A stretch of 64,000 bases of DNA from Symbiodinium natans (GCA_905221605.1 CAJNDS010002550.1:127501-191500); one strand, 5' to 3'; shown: positions 1 to 9,454, counted from the first letter of the stretch. The notes: generated from the letters alone by a model not told the origin. A program made the numbers and translations.

Positions 1-65
1 CTTATAAGGTAATATAGGGATTCTTCTTATTATTTTTTTTGGGGGGGTTCTTAAGCAAATAGTAC
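1..65. repeat. IR-K element, right half (partial)
   Basis: Ends in TTCTTAAGCAAATAGT, the same tip as at 11866-11975 (where both arms are present, TTTGCTTAAGAACCCCC on the left) and at 41540-41622. The window edge cuts off the left arm. Confidence 0.45.
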
Positions 66-130
66 TTTAGGGCCTAGCAGTACTACGCCTCCTGCTGTGA
101 CGCACGACCCTCGTGGATAATGGTTTACAG

Positions 131-156
131 GGTTGCCTTGGACGACGGCCAAAATG
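131..156 (+). CDS. candidate micro-exon, unknown protein
   Basis: TTTACAG|G acceptor and AATG|GTCTCT donor enclose 26 nt reading VALDDGQN in the only fully open phase. Very short, so the call rests on splice-like edges. The next 600 bases hold TTTAGGG units (194-235) and no segment I can support as coding. Confidence 0.3.
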
Positions 157-769
157 GTCTCTCAGCGCATTTTTTAGGGCATCCTGCCAGATGTTTAGGG
201 TTTAGGGTTTAGGGTTTAGGGTTCAGGGTTTAGGGGTTTTTGAGGATTCATACGTGGGGGTTTCCGATATTAGGGGGCACCTTATTGACACTTCTGGTTA
301 GTGCTTAACAACAGCACGCGGGGAATCGGGTTCCCGATTTCAGAAGGCCAGTCAGACATTTAGGCTGTGCGCAGCTGATGTAACCTAGGTAGGCTCTTGG
401 GATACTTTGCATTTTCCTTTATTGAGCCTAAGAGGATCCATCTTTGAGAATAGTGAAGTTGAGAAGGTTCAAAGGGCCATCCTACTAACCTATAGAGCAA
501 GGTCTTTGGAGGCTTGCAAGCTTCTCCCGTGGTTTTGGTCGTCCGAAAACCTGGCCCTGTCTCTGACTTGTGGGTGCTCCGCCTAATCTGTGCCGAATTC
601 TGGTGAGAATATGCACCTGCGGGGGAGGCCGTGGAATCCCAAATCCGAAACCCAACAAGTCCTATAGGGTGCGAATATCCGACCCCCCCAAACCACCTTC
701 TCATCCTCCTAAGCCCGAACTAAACTTTGCTACTCTAAACCAAGTTACAAACAGGCAGTAATTGTCAAT

Positions 770-1080
770 ATATAAATATACATATTGCATATACATATAT
801 ATATATATATATGTGTGTGTGTGGTCACTTGTCTCGCTAATAGGGGCCGCCTTACCCCAAAAACGGGCCTGAATATAGACAAGCGACCATTTTGTGTATG
901 TGTATATATATCTATATACACATTTGTGTTTATGTATTTGTGTATTTGCTTATGTGTTGATTGGTTCATTTATTACGATTATCATCATGAGCATTCGTTT
1001 ATACATACATATTATATATACATATATATATACTTGTTTTTGTTAGTAGAATTTTTAGCATAGATATTATTCCAACAAAA
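770..1080. repeat. AT-rich simple-sequence region
   Basis: (TA)n and (TG)n tracts with TATATACA-like units. ORFs on both strands here are made of Tyr/Ile/His from the repeat and are not genes. Confidence 0.75.
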
Positions 1081-1205
1081 CGTTCTCTTAACCCTAAACC
1101 CTAAACCTTCAACCTTAAACCCTCAACCCTAAACCCTAAACCCTAAACCCTGAACCCTGAACCCTGAACCCTGAACCCTAAACTTCTTTGCTTGGGGTGA
1201 AGTAG

Positions 1206-1270
1206 GCGCCATCCACGTGTTCGGTGCCTGGAGCCAAAGGCCCCAAGAAAGCGCAGCAGCGCATCCTTGA
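1206..1270 (+). CDS. candidate exon, unknown protein
   Basis: Acceptor AGTAG|GCG after a CCCTAAA/CCCTGAA array. The frame reads APSTCSVPGAKGPKKAQQRI and stays open to the left tip of an IR-N element at 1271. Lys/Ala-rich and unassigned. Confidence 0.45.
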
Positions 1271-1590
1271 CCCAGAGAGCCCAATACTCGGGTTTAGGGT
1301 TTAGGGTTTAGGGTTTGGGGTTTAGGGTTTAGGGTTTAGGGTTTAGGGTTCAGGGTTTAGGGTTGAGGGTTTAGGGTTTAGGGTTTAGGGTTCCCAGAGA
1401 GCCCAGTACTCCCCCTTTTTAATTGCAGGAGTATAGCTTAGGGTTTGGGGTTTGGGGTTTGGGGTTTGGGGTTTAGGCTTTAGGGTTTAGGGTCTAGGGT
1501 TTAGGCTTAAATCATATCAGGATCCCTAGTATGATTTCAGGTACATATTCAGCATTTTAGGGATATTGGGCTCTTTGGGGAGCTGCGATA
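1271..1590. mobile_element. IR-N element split by two telomeric arrays
   Basis: Arms are CCCAGAGAGCCCAATACTC (left) and ATATTGGGCTCTTTGGGG (right, near 1563-1581). A TTTAGGG array (1290-1392) is flanked by a 19-bp direct repeat of the left tip (1271-1289 and 1393-1411, one A/G difference). A second array (1439-1506) is flanked by a short CTTA repeat. Without the arrays it matches the copies at 7473, 50652, 60353 and 62775. Confidence 0.6.
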
Positions 1591-2018
1591 GTCACAGCTT
1601 ACAAGGAGCTGTTTCATCACGAGGGCTTATGGTTTAGGGTTTAGGGTTTAGGGTTTAGGTTTTAGGGTTAGGGTTTTTGTTCGGGGGTTCAATATAGGGG
1701 TCAGAATAATTCCGAATAGTAGTTCTACTATAAGAACCCCTCAAACACTATTCCAATTATTAATGCCGCTATATCAGAGGGTTTAGGCGACCCTTTTGGG
1801 GCTTAATTGCAGAAAAGGCGGGTTTGGACTTTTAGGGTTTAGGGTTTAGGGTTTAGGGTTAGGGTTGTATGACGACGTTGGGTATGCTTGTCTCGGACAA
1901 ATCACCCCTCCAACTGCGAGGGCTCCGGCAAGAATCGAGCGCAAAAAAAGCCCTAAACCCTAGACCCTAAACCCTAAACCCTAAACCCTAAAAACCCTAA
2001 ACCCTAGGCTCTATTCAG

Positions 2019-2217
2019 TCACGGATGCTTGTCAGTTCAAGGATCGACCGCGTGGTGGCAGCTAGCCATAGCTAGCAACGGGGGCATGCCTTCGCCAGAA
2101 GAGGCCATGGAACTCTTAAGCCTTGGACCCCGGGTGAACCCTTCCTGTTTCGTCGCCGACGTATCTGGGACTCCCCATGTCATGTCGGGTGCTCCGGTGC
2201 TCCGGAGCCCACGCGTT
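2019..2217 (+). CDS. candidate long exon, unknown protein
   Basis: ATTCAG|TC precedes an open segment of about 190 nt running to a TAG at 2218. It contains STAWWQLAIASNGGMPSPEE and later NPSCFVADVSGTPHVMSGAP. CCCTAAA arrays lie on both sides. Balanced composition suggests real coding, and the stop may end a gene. No family recognised. Confidence 0.5.
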
Positions 2218-2387
2218 TAGGAGGGCGGAATATCCTAAACCCTAAACCCTAAACCCTGAACCCTAAACCCTAAACCCTAAACCCTAAACCCTAAACCCCT
2301 CGACCGTCCAACTCTTGGACCTGGATTCCAGAATCCCGTATCCTCTCTGACAGACTCCACAACCCTAGACCCTAAGCCCCACACCCT

Positions 2388-2618
2388 ACTTGGAGGTTCA
2401 GGGTACTTCTTAACCAATTATAGCTGTACTTCTAACTGTACTTTATAGCCATATCCACAACCCTAGACTCTAAACCCCACACCCTAATGGTACTTCTTAA
2501 CCAATTATAGCTGTACTTCTAACTGTACTTTATAGCCATATTAGGGCACTTAAGGGGCTCATGAGTGGGTTATAAGTACAGTTCTCATTGGTTAATGAGT
2601 ACCGTGAACCTCCAAGTA
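2388..2618. mobile_element. IR-A element with internal tandem duplication
   Basis: Tips TACTTGGAGGTTCA and GAACCTCCAAGTA. A 53-bp segment (2402-2454) is repeated exactly at 2489-2541. The 34 bp between is degenerate telomeric DNA related to the sequence just left of the element (2358-2388). Confidence 0.65.
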
Positions 2619-2741
2619 AGCCTCTAATAGCCCATTAAAAGCCTTAAGCACTAGCCTTGAACCACTCTGAAAAGTCTGTTGCATTTCACAGTCAGAATCA
2701 TGATAGTCGTTATAGTCACACGCATAGTATTAGTAACTGGT

Positions 2742-2745
2742 AGTG

Positions 2746-2811
<66 letters not shown>
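2742..2811. repeat. (TAG)n microsatellite
   Basis: About 23 units of TAG. It creates false Ser-run (+) and Tyr-run (-) ORFs. Confidence 0.9.
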
Positions 2812-2812
<1 letters not shown>

Positions 2813-2840
2813 AATTGGTTGTATAGAAAAAAGTTGGCAG

Positions 2841-2886
2841 GACCGACGCTGCCCAGACTGCGGCCACGCAAGCCCGCTGCTTGCCT
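2841..2886 (+). CDS. candidate exon with CPDC motif
   Basis: Acceptor TTGGCAG|GACC. The frame reads DRRCPDCGHASPLLAL, with a Cys-x2-Cys pair typical of a zinc knuckle half-site. The right edge is unclear and no partner Cys pair was found nearby. Confidence 0.4.
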
Positions 2887-2997
2887 TAACCAGACCCTCA
2901 AAACCCCTTAAGTACAGGGTATTGGGTTTATGGGAAACGCAGCCTACATCCTAAATCCCCAACCCAAGTTTAAGGCCTAGGGTTTTGGTAGCCGGAT

Positions 2998-3186
2998 ATG
3001 CTCCCGGGCACAAATGGCGTCGCCATGCACGTGGATGGAATGTCTGCCAAGCTCCCCTCACTGAAGTCAGCCCCGAGCAGGCTTCCAACTATAATGCGGA
3101 CGGGGCCACATCAGCAGAGGACTTGCAGAGCACCCGCCGTCGTTCCAGAGACGAATCGGCTTGACACACCTTCCGCTGATGCACAA
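2998..3186 (+). CDS. candidate exon before IR-J, unknown protein
   Basis: Two frames are open. One reads EVSPEQASNYNADGATSAED and reaches TGA near 3174; the other reads through to the IR-J element at 3187. The first has the more protein-like composition. The exon after IR-J (3266) is in good shape, so this segment probably belongs to the same transcript. Confidence 0.45.
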
Positions 3187-3265
3187 TACCTCAACCCCAA
3201 AAATCATGTAAAATAGAGGCCCTCTTAAGGGTTTTGGGCTTTGCTTAAATACTTTGGGGGTCCAG
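3187..3265. mobile_element. IR-J element
   Basis: Hairpin with arms ACCTCAACCCCCAAAA and CTTTGGGGGTCCAG. The right tip supplies the AG in front of the next exon. Other copies: 5197-5282 and 29091-29176. Confidence 0.6.
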
Positions 3266-3438
3266 GTAGTACTGTTGGCTGACATTCGTCGTTTGATTGT
3301 TGCGAAGGCCTTGTTCCTTGAGCGAAACTTTGATTGCGACACATGTAGACCGGAGTACTTTATGGGTCGATGGCCACAGGCAGTTGAATACAAGCAGTTC
3401 TTTCAATCTCGAAGAACATTGCCATCCATGTCCTCCAG
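3266..3438 (+). CDS. exon following IR-J, unknown protein
   Basis: Starts right after the IR-J tip (GGGTCCAG|GTAGTA). About 57 codons read VVLLADIRRLIVAKALFLER then FDCDTCRPEYFMGRWPQAVE. CDTC could be half a metal site. The open frame reaches the CCCTAAA array at 3442. One of the longer interrupted exons in the window; no family recognised. Confidence 0.6.
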
Positions 3439-3444
3439 TCACCC

Positions 3445-3540
3445 TAAACCCTAAACCCTAAACTCTAAACCCTAAATCCTAAGCCCTAAACCCTAAACCC
3501 TAAACCCTAAACCCTAAACCCTAAACCCTAAACCCTAAGC
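3445..3540. repeat. telomeric array, CCCTAAA orientation
   Basis: About 13 units with a few variants. It ends directly at the acceptor CCCAG of the next exon, the common arrangement in this window. Confidence 0.9.
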
Positions 3541-3544
3541 CCAG

Positions 3545-3646
3545 CAAATGTTGCTGTACTTCGAACTTGTGAGAGATGCCGGCTCGGGTCATATTATCAT
3601 ATTGCAAGCGGCAAGTCTGGCCCCAGACATGCCCCCAGTACTCCAA
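3545..3646 (+). CDS. exon, unknown protein
   Basis: Acceptor AGCCCAG|CAA, donor CTCCAA|GTGATA. Exactly 34 codons, reading QMLLYFELVRDAGSGHIIIL then QAASLAPDMPPVLQ. Phase 0 at both ends. Confidence 0.6.
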
Positions 3647-4249
3647 GTGATATACCTTAGGAACCCAAAAACTAATATATTGTAGGTGGCCAAAGAATCC
3701 TGTAAGGGTGTTTTTTTATACTAATAGCTTGCCAAAAAACGCAGTTTTTTTGGGGGCTCCTTGCGGTAGGCTCAGACTTGAACTTTGACTGCTCTTGCCA
3801 AAGGTTCGACGCAAACTTTTGCCGCCAATGCGGCCGCCGACTGGCAACAGCCCCGCCACCCCGGGAGGAATGTCAGTTTGCTCCGGGTTTAGGGTTTAGG
3901 GCTTAGGCTTAGGGTTGAGCGTAACCCTAAACCCTAAACCCTAAACCCTGAACCCCTGAACCCTAAACCCTCTTGCTATTGTAACCGCCTCCCCTCCTTC
4001 TCCCCGGATTGCGGTTGAGTCATTGAGTCAGTGAGTTGCTGGAGGTAGGGTGGGGGGAGCTCTAGGGTCCCAGAGAATCCCAAACCCCTTAATGAAGGAA
4101 TATAGCTTAAATCTTATTAGAGTTCCAAATTTTGATTCAAGGGATATTCCTAAACCTTGAACCCTAAACCCTAAACCCCTAAACCCTAAACCCTAAACCC
4201 TAAACCCTAAACCCTAAACCCTAAACCCTAAACCCTAAAACCTACACCC

Positions 4250-5030
4250 TGGCCTGAGGGGTTTGATCATTTCTCTCGGTGTTTACAACTGGCAGGTGAA
4301 CATGAAACGCTTGAGTCTTGATCGCACCGGGGGGGGGGGGGGGGCATGGTACCCTAAACCCTAAACCCTAGCCCTAAACCCTAAACCCTAAGCCCTAAAA
4401 CCTCCAACCAAAATCCTTTACGAGTACCATACCAACACAAACCTGAGAGCTTCGTTTTGAAGCTGGGGCCTGAAAGGGCCTTGGGTTCAGGGTCTGTAGG
4501 GTTTAGGACTTAGGGTGTAGGGTTCAGGGTTTAGGGTTTAGGGGTTAGGCTTTAGGAACATGGGTTTAGGGTTTAGGGTTTAGCGTTAGGGTTTAGGGAT
4601 AAGGGTTTATGGGTTAGGGTTGAGGGTCTAGGTTTCAGGGTTTCAGGGAATCTCGAGCTTCCAGGCTTTCGGATAAGGTCGGACCCCTGTCAGCCCCTCA
4701 TCCCAAGCAACTTTAAGGGCCGCCATGGCCTTGAACAAAGCCTTCTACTATAGGGGTGAAGTAGTCCCTTCTGACCCCTATCTAAATATACTATAATAAC
4801 TCCCCCTTTTGTAATTATTAAGGCAACTATTAGGCCTTTTTAACAGTTCTGTATCAAACATCGCAAGCCCTAAGCAAGCCCAACAAATCCCCGAAAGGAA
4901 CGATGAACCCTGTTTAAGCAGCAGGTGCATTAAAGACACCAAAGACATATAAGACCAAACGCTGGTCAAAGAGAGGTTAAAAGCCCCAAGCAAACGCCAC
5001 TAAATCCCAAAGACCTTTTACTTTATAAAG
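4250..5030. other. intergenic/intronic stretch
   Basis: Holds CCCTAAA and TTTAGGG arrays (4350-4400, 4498-4640), a G-run at 4329-4344 and AT-richer unique sequence at 4740-5030. The minus-strand ORF there (4778-4993) has no splice-like edges or protein-like composition. No supported gene. Confidence 0.5.
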
Positions 5031-5126
5031 CCAAATGTTGTTCAAAAAGAGGAGCGCGCCTCCTTCTTGCCGAGCCCCTTTGCTCCCACGCCCTCGCGCG
5101 GGCGCCCCGAGGCGTAGCGGGGGCAG

Positions 5127-5196
5127 GGTACCTTCCGAGAACCTCGAGCAGCCTCACCGAAAAGTCGCAGCACCACTGCAGTCTGTAGCTGTGTAG
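5127..5196 (+). CDS. candidate exon before IR-J
   Basis: Acceptor GGGGCAG|GGTACC, running to the IR-J element. One frame reads VPSENLEQPHRKVAAPLQSV; the phase-0 frame (GTFREPRAASPKSRS) is also open. IR-J (5197-5282) then separates it from the exon at 5283. Confidence 0.5.
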
Positions 5197-5282
5197 GGGT
5201 TTTACCTCAACCCCCAAAATCTGTAAAAAAATGGCCCTTTTAAGGGTTTTGGGCTGTTTTTTTGCATACTTTGGGGGTCCAG
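5197..5282. mobile_element. IR-J element
   Basis: Arms TTACCTCAACCCCCAAAA and TTTGGGGGTCCAG. Sits between two candidate exons with AG at its right tip. Confidence 0.6.
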
Positions 5283-5320
5283 GTAGTTCCAGACCCTAAA
5301 CCATCGACAGCTAGGTTGCT
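5283..5320 (+). CDS. short exon with consensus donor
   Basis: Follows GGTCCAG of IR-J, reads VVPDPKPSTARL and ends at GCT|GTAAGG, one of the few textbook GTAAGG donors in the window. Confidence 0.45.
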
Positions 5321-5475
5321 GTAAGGGAACTTGAATCTTAGTAGTAGAGTAGGTAACCTGTAGCCTTTAACCTTTTTTGGGTATTCTAATGCCAATAAAA
5401 TCCAAAAGCAAAATCTTTACTTCTGCAGGTTAATTACTGGACAACTACGGAATTGAGTTACCAAAATTGAGCAAT

Positions 5476-5780
5476 CCATGTTCTGGTACTTGCTAGACGT
5501 CCATGTATTGTGGCAACTTATGTCAATCCAGACACAGTGCTGATAGTGTCAGCTCCACAAGGCCCCCTGAAGCTTTTTGTCTGTTCTCAAGACTATTGCT
5601 TCTTCTCGGGGTCCCAGCTTTATGGCGGCTCCGTGTGTATATTATTTTCATCAAGGCATGTGCGTGTAAAAACTCCGTTCGTTTTTTCAGATACATCTTT
5701 GCTTGTGTATTGGTATGTATGCATGGTTATATCGGATACAGCAGATACCCCAACATCAACATCCGCTGGGGCCCGAATAT
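5476..5780 (+). CDS. candidate long AT-richer exon, unknown protein
   Basis: About 100 open codons ending at TAG, reading AIHVLVLARRPCIVATYVNP then VLIVSAPQGPLKLFVCSQDY. Codon use is less GC-rich than in the other exons and an overlapping frame is also open (5503-5790), so the exact extent is uncertain. Alternating hydrophobic strands; no family recognised. Confidence 0.45.
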
Positions 5781-6201
5781 AGAGAAGTGACCTGCATTGG
5801 TTTCCCGAAGCCGACCTAAACCCTAAACCCTGAACCCTGAACCCTGAACCCTGAACCCTAAACCCTAAACCCTAAACCCCAAACCCTAAACCCTAAACCC
5901 TGAACCCTGAGCCCTGAACCCCGAACCCTGAACTCTAAATCATGTCATGCCTCTGTATCCCGCAAAGGATCCAGGCAGCTTGGCTTGGGGATCAAGGATT
6001 TTCGGATTTGGGGGGCTTAGGGAGACCAGGGGTTACAAGGGGTTTTTATATGTGGGTTGGCGTTTAGGGCATAGGTGTTTCTCGTCCCAGCCCCCTAAAC
6101 CCTAAACCATAGGGTTTATAGGGCTTAGGGTTTGGGGTTTAGGGTTTAGGGACGCTCGACAACCCTAAACCCTAAACCCTAAACCCTGAACCCCTACTCA
6201 G

Positions 6202-6276
6202 CGAATGGCCAGATGAGCCAGCTCTTGGCGGATCTAGAGAGCCGCGAAGCAGCTCTCCGCGTCAAGGCCATCTCCG
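6202..6276 (+). CDS. coiled-coil exon
   Basis: Acceptor TACTCAG|CG, donor ATCTCCG|GTCTTT. Reads NGQMSQLLADLESREAALRV then KAIS, with leucines in heptad spacing and many Glu/Arg/Ala. CCCTAAA array on the left, TTTAGGG on the right. Likely part of a long coiled-coil protein together with 7390 and 7941. Confidence 0.65.
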
Positions 6277-6360
6277 GTCTTTTTGGGGTTTGGCGATCTT
6301 GGGAGGGGGGAGTTGGCAGGGTTGAGGGAATTAGGGTTTAGGGCTCAGGGTTCCGGAAGT

Positions 6361-6471
6361 CCTAAACCCTAAACCCTAAACCCTAAACCCTAAACCCTAA
6401 ACCCTAAACCCTAAACCCTAAACCCTAAACCCTAAACCCTAAACCCTAAACCCTAAACCCTAAACCCTAAA
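6361..6471. repeat. telomeric array, CCCTAAA
   Basis: About 15 perfect heptamers in a row. Confidence 0.95.
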
Positions 6472-6513
6472 CGGGTAGGGGGTAGGGAGTGGGAGGGGTG
6501 GCGGGAATCGAGA

Positions 6514-6746
6514 ATGGAGAACTTCATTTTGACCGGCGACATGGAAATCGGGACTTTTTTCTTTGCGAAGACGAGAAGAGGCGAAGGCGAAGACTTGCCA
6601 ACACATGGCAACTTCTGCGGCAGCTGTTTTGCGGCTGCGAGACGTCGGCGGCAGCAGGTACAGCAGCAACAACCGGAACAGCTGCTCTTTTCGCGCAACC
6701 AGCAAGTTCAATTTCCTGGCATGGAGTGGCGCTTTGCGTGCCCGTT
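6514..6746 (+). CDS. candidate long exon, Gln/Arg-rich
   Basis: Begins with ATG, reads MENFILTGDMEIGTFFFAKT then a basic Arg/Gln stretch (RRRRQQVQQQQPEQ), and stays open to the TTTAGGG array at 6747. An overlapping frame (6489-6755) is open too. A start exon is possible; no family recognised. Confidence 0.4.
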
Positions 6747-6816
6747 AGGGTTTAGGGTTTAGGGTTTAGGGTTGAGGGTTTAGGGTTTAGGGTTTAGAAG
6801 ATGGGAAGACGCGGCG

Positions 6817-6866
6817 TCAGTGAACGAAGCACTCAAGATCGGCGGCCGGTGGCCGGTGGTCCCTAT
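6817..6866 (+). CDS. candidate short exon
   Basis: GCGTCAG then SERSTQDRRPVAGG in the open frame, between a TTTAGGG array and a CCCTAAA array. It could instead be intron interior. Confidence 0.25.
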
Positions 6867-6875
6867 AACCCTAGA

Positions 6876-6990
6876 ACCCTAAACCCCTAAACCCCTAAAC
6901 CCCTAAACCCCTAAACCCCTAAACCCCTAAACCCCTAAACCCCTAAACCCCTAAACCCCTAAACCCCTAAACCCTAAACCCTAAACCCCA
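6876..6990. repeat. homogenised 8-mer telomere-variant array (CCCCTAAA)
   Basis: About 11 consecutive CCCCTAAA units before ordinary CCCTAAA. A variant unit amplified locally. Confidence 0.9.
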
Positions 6991-7187
6991 AACCCTAAAC
7001 CCTCACCCCAACCTCTATACCCCAACCTCTTAAACCGCAAACCTGGCGAGTCTATGGAATGAGGTTTGAGTCTCGCCGAGTGCCCCTGGCCCGCAGAGAG
7101 TCCGCCGACTAGCCCTGTAGTGGCCATCCCCTGAGAAGCCCACAAAATGGTCGGGTTTAGGAGTAGGGGTTTAGGGTTTAGGGTAGA

Positions 7188-7314
7188 AGGGTTCCATGTA
7201 CCTATATAGTATATACCTAGGCCCTAAGCTAGGCTATAGGAACCCCTTTAAGGCCCAACCATATACTATAGCTAGGGTATAGGGTTTGGCGTGAACAGGT
7301 ACACGGACCCTTTG
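7188..7314. mobile_element. IR-B element
   Basis: Tips GTTCCATGTACCTATATAGT and TACACGGACCCTTTGGGG. The family consensus is GGGTCCATGTACC...GGTACATGGACCCTTAGGG. Confidence 0.6.
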
Positions 7315-7389
7315 GGGTTTCAGACTTGGGGTTTATTAGGGTATAGTGTTTGGCGTGCACGGTTTACGGTTTTCATTTTGGGGCTTGAG

Positions 7390-7475
7390 GTTGTCTGACG
7401 AAGTGCACAGTCTCAAAGTTGAGCTGCAGCTCATAGGCCCCAATATTCTGCCCCCAAGCCACAGTACCGGTACCC
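7390..7475 (+). CDS. coiled-coil exon
   Basis: Acceptor CTTGAG|G. Reads LSDEVHSLKVELQLIGPNIL, then PPSHSTGTQ up to an IR-N element. Heptad-like leucines. Probably the same protein as 6202 and 7941. Confidence 0.6.
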
Positions 7476-7587
7476 AGAGACTCCAAAACCCGTTAAATTA
7501 AGAAAAAACCCTTAAATTATAATAGGAACCCTAATATGATTTAAGTTATATTCCTTAATTTTAAGGGGTTTTGGAGTCTCTGGGTCT
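7473..7587. mobile_element. IR-N element
   Basis: Clean copy: ACCCAGAGACTCCAAAACCC ... GGGTTTTGGAGTCTCTGGGT with an AT-rich centre. Confidence 0.7.
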
Positions 7588-7708
7588 GACCCTAAACCCG
7601 AAACCCTGAATCCTAAACTCGAAAACCTCCAAAATCTTCTCACCCTGTAAACCCTAAACCCTAAACCCTAAACCCTAAACCCTAAACCCTAAACCCTAAC
7701 TTCCATCA

Positions 7709-7759
7709 AAGTGTTGAAAAACCGCGACGAGGGCTCGATTCCCTAAGCCCGAATTCTTC
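7709..7759 (+). CDS. candidate exon ending at an IR-D tip
   Basis: Open reading SVEKPRRGLDSLSPNSS ends at TTCTAG|GACC, exactly the GA-type left tip of IR-D. Confidence 0.45.
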
Positions 7760-7826
7760 TAGGACCGGGAGTAGGCCCTCTTTTTTTTTCAGGGTTGGGG
7801 TTCCCTCAAAATCTTCCGCTAGCTAG

Positions 7827-7940
7827 GATGCCCAGTAGTGCCCTTATTCCCTTTTAGGGGGGGTTTAGGTTCCCTTATAAACCCCTTTAAGCAAAAAAGG
7901 GCACCCTTTTTAAGTCTTGGTTACTGGGCAGCCTAGCTAG
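7827..7940. mobile_element. IR-E element between exons
   Basis: Left tip GCTAG|GATGCCCAGTAG, right tip CTGGGCAGCCTAGCTAG. A truncated IR-D (7760-7826) abuts it. The right tip gives the AG for the exon at 7941. Confidence 0.65.
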
Positions 7941-8026
7941 GTCCAGCAGCTCACCGATGAGAAGTCGCTTCGCGAGAGGCGTCTGGAGGACGCGCTGCTT
8001 TTCATTTTTAAGAAGGCTACTTGGAC
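7941..8026 (+). CDS. coiled-coil exon spliced to 8133 across IR-A
   Basis: Starts after the IR-E tip (CTAG|GTC) and ends GGAC|GTTCATGG, the left tip of IR-A. Reads VQQLTDEKSLRERRLEDALL then FIFKKATW, ending in phase 2. The exon at 8133 supplies the missing base and stays in frame, a strong sign that IR-A here is an intron. Confidence 0.7.
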
Positions 8027-8136
8027 GTTCATGGTACCTATTAACCAATTATAACTGTACTTATAATCCACTTATAAGCCCCTTAAGTGCCCTAGTATGG
8101 ATAGAAGTACAGTTATACCATGAACCTCCAAGTAGG
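8018..8136. mobile_element. IR-A element acting as an intron
   Basis: Arms ACTTGGACGTTCATGGTACC and TATACCATGAACCTCCAAGT. The inferred intron is 8027-8132 (GTTCATGG ... CCTCCAAG): GT at the left tip, AG at the right tip. Confidence 0.7.
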
Positions 8137-8202
8137 CGAGGGCAAGGAGAGGGCTGGGGCTGTATAGGGATGTGCGAAAATATCGGCCTCAAGATATTGC
8201 AA
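8133..8202 (+). CDS. exon after IR-A
   Basis: Joined to 7941-8026 it reads TRRGQGEGWGCIGMCENIGL then KILQ, phase 0, donor CAA|GTCTAG. 70 nt. Confidence 0.6.
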
Positions 8203-8209
8203 GTCTAGG

Positions 8210-9105
8210 GTACTCTCCTGAATCCTAAAACCGGGGTTTAGGGGTTTAGGGTTTAGGGTTTAGGCTACAGGGGTTGGAGGGTTTGGGGTTTGGGGCTGTT
8301 AAGAGTTGAGGGGTTCAGGGTTTTTAGCAGGGGTCTAAGGGTTTTGGGGTTAAGGGTTGGTATGGGTCTGGGGTTGGGGGCTTTAAAGTGTATGGGGTAC
8401 ATCGGGGTTAAACCCGAAACCCTAGACCCTGAACCCACTTTAGGGTCTGTCGGGGGCTGTGTTTTGGGGGGAGACAAGGGGCATGTCGCGAGTGTGTTAC
8501 TCGAATTGTAGAATAATAGACTCAAAGATGAATAGAATAATACGGTGGTGGAAGAACAGAATAATGAAATAATTGAATCATAGATATACCAGAGTTAGAA
8601 TATACGATTGTAAGAGTTGAAGAATCGAATACTAGAAGAGTAGAATAATGGAGTAGATGTACTTCCCTCCTTGTCTTAGATTTTCATGGAATGTGACAGA
8701 GTGCCGCTCATGTACGTATTGCAGTCTGCATGCTCTCCCATACCCAGTTACATGTTATGGCGAATGAACTGCAACTAAGGATCTAGGTAGTCTGGGTAGG
8801 GTGCTCTTATAGAGGGTGAACATGACAATGGAATGCATGAGTACAATTGACCCAAAAGCCGGTGTTGCGATGGCCTTCTGACTTGATCAGGCTGATTCAA
8901 CAGAGTCATACTCATACTCGTAGGTGTCAGAGGTTCCCTCAATATACTCCATCTACGGCCCTAGCCTTATATCCCCGAAGAGTATCTTGAAAAAGGGTCC
9001 CCAAACCCAAGGGCACAATCTTAGGGGCCCAAGGTAAAGTCCCATAAACCTGAACCCCTTAACCCCGAAACCCTAAACCCCAAGCCCTAAGCCCTAAAAC
9101 CTAAA
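8210..9105. other. intronic/intergenic stretch
   Basis: TTTAGGG units (8236-8265), GT-rich degenerate telomeric DNA, an AGAATAAT-type low-complexity tract (8505-8660) and unique sequence to 9040. No segment has both coding composition and splice-like edges. Confidence 0.5.
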
Positions 9106-9112
9106 CCTTCAG

Positions 9113-9258
9113 CCGCGCTGCTAGCAAGGCATGGACTTGTTGTTGCTGTTGCTCGCCGCAGCCTTCATATTTGCACGAGCCCAGACTCGTACCGAACCCT
9201 GCAAACGACGCAATCGACCCGAGAGTGTATGGATGCCGGGGGCATGGGCAACACTGGG
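9113..9258 (+). CDS. start exon with signal peptide, secreted or membrane protein
   Basis: Acceptor or 5' edge CTTCAG|C. An in-frame TAG lies just upstream of ATG at 9131. The protein begins MDLLLLLLAAAFIFARAQTR: Met, Leu/Ala/Phe core, then a likely AQ cleavage region and a basic stretch (CKRRNRPESVW). Donor CTGGG|GTGGGT or one base on. This is the clearest translation start of any interrupted gene here. The hydrophobic exons at 12147, 12575, 16548 and 17051 may belong to the same gene, though the intervening introns are too long to prove it. Confidence 0.65.
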
Positions 9259-9265
9259 GTGGGTT

Positions 9266-9388
9266 TGGGGTTTAGGGTTTAGGGTTAGGGTTTAGGGTTT
9301 AGGGTTTAGGGTTTAGGGTTTAGGGTTTAGGGTTCAGGGTTTAGGGTTTAGGGTTTAGGGTTTAGGGTTTAGGGTTTAGGGTTTAGGG
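9266..9388. repeat. telomeric array, TTTAGGG
   Basis: About 17 units immediately after the donor of the signal-peptide exon. The first unit supplies the donor context GTGGGTTTGGG. Confidence 0.95.
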
Positions 9389-9454
9389 CATCCCGAAACC
9401 CTGCTTTGTGGTGTTCTGTCGGCATTTGGGAGGTTGAGGGTTTCAAGGCGTCAG

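Noticed and set aside
2716-2954. Poly-Ser and poly-Tyr ORFs
   Set aside because: They translate the (TAG)n microsatellite.
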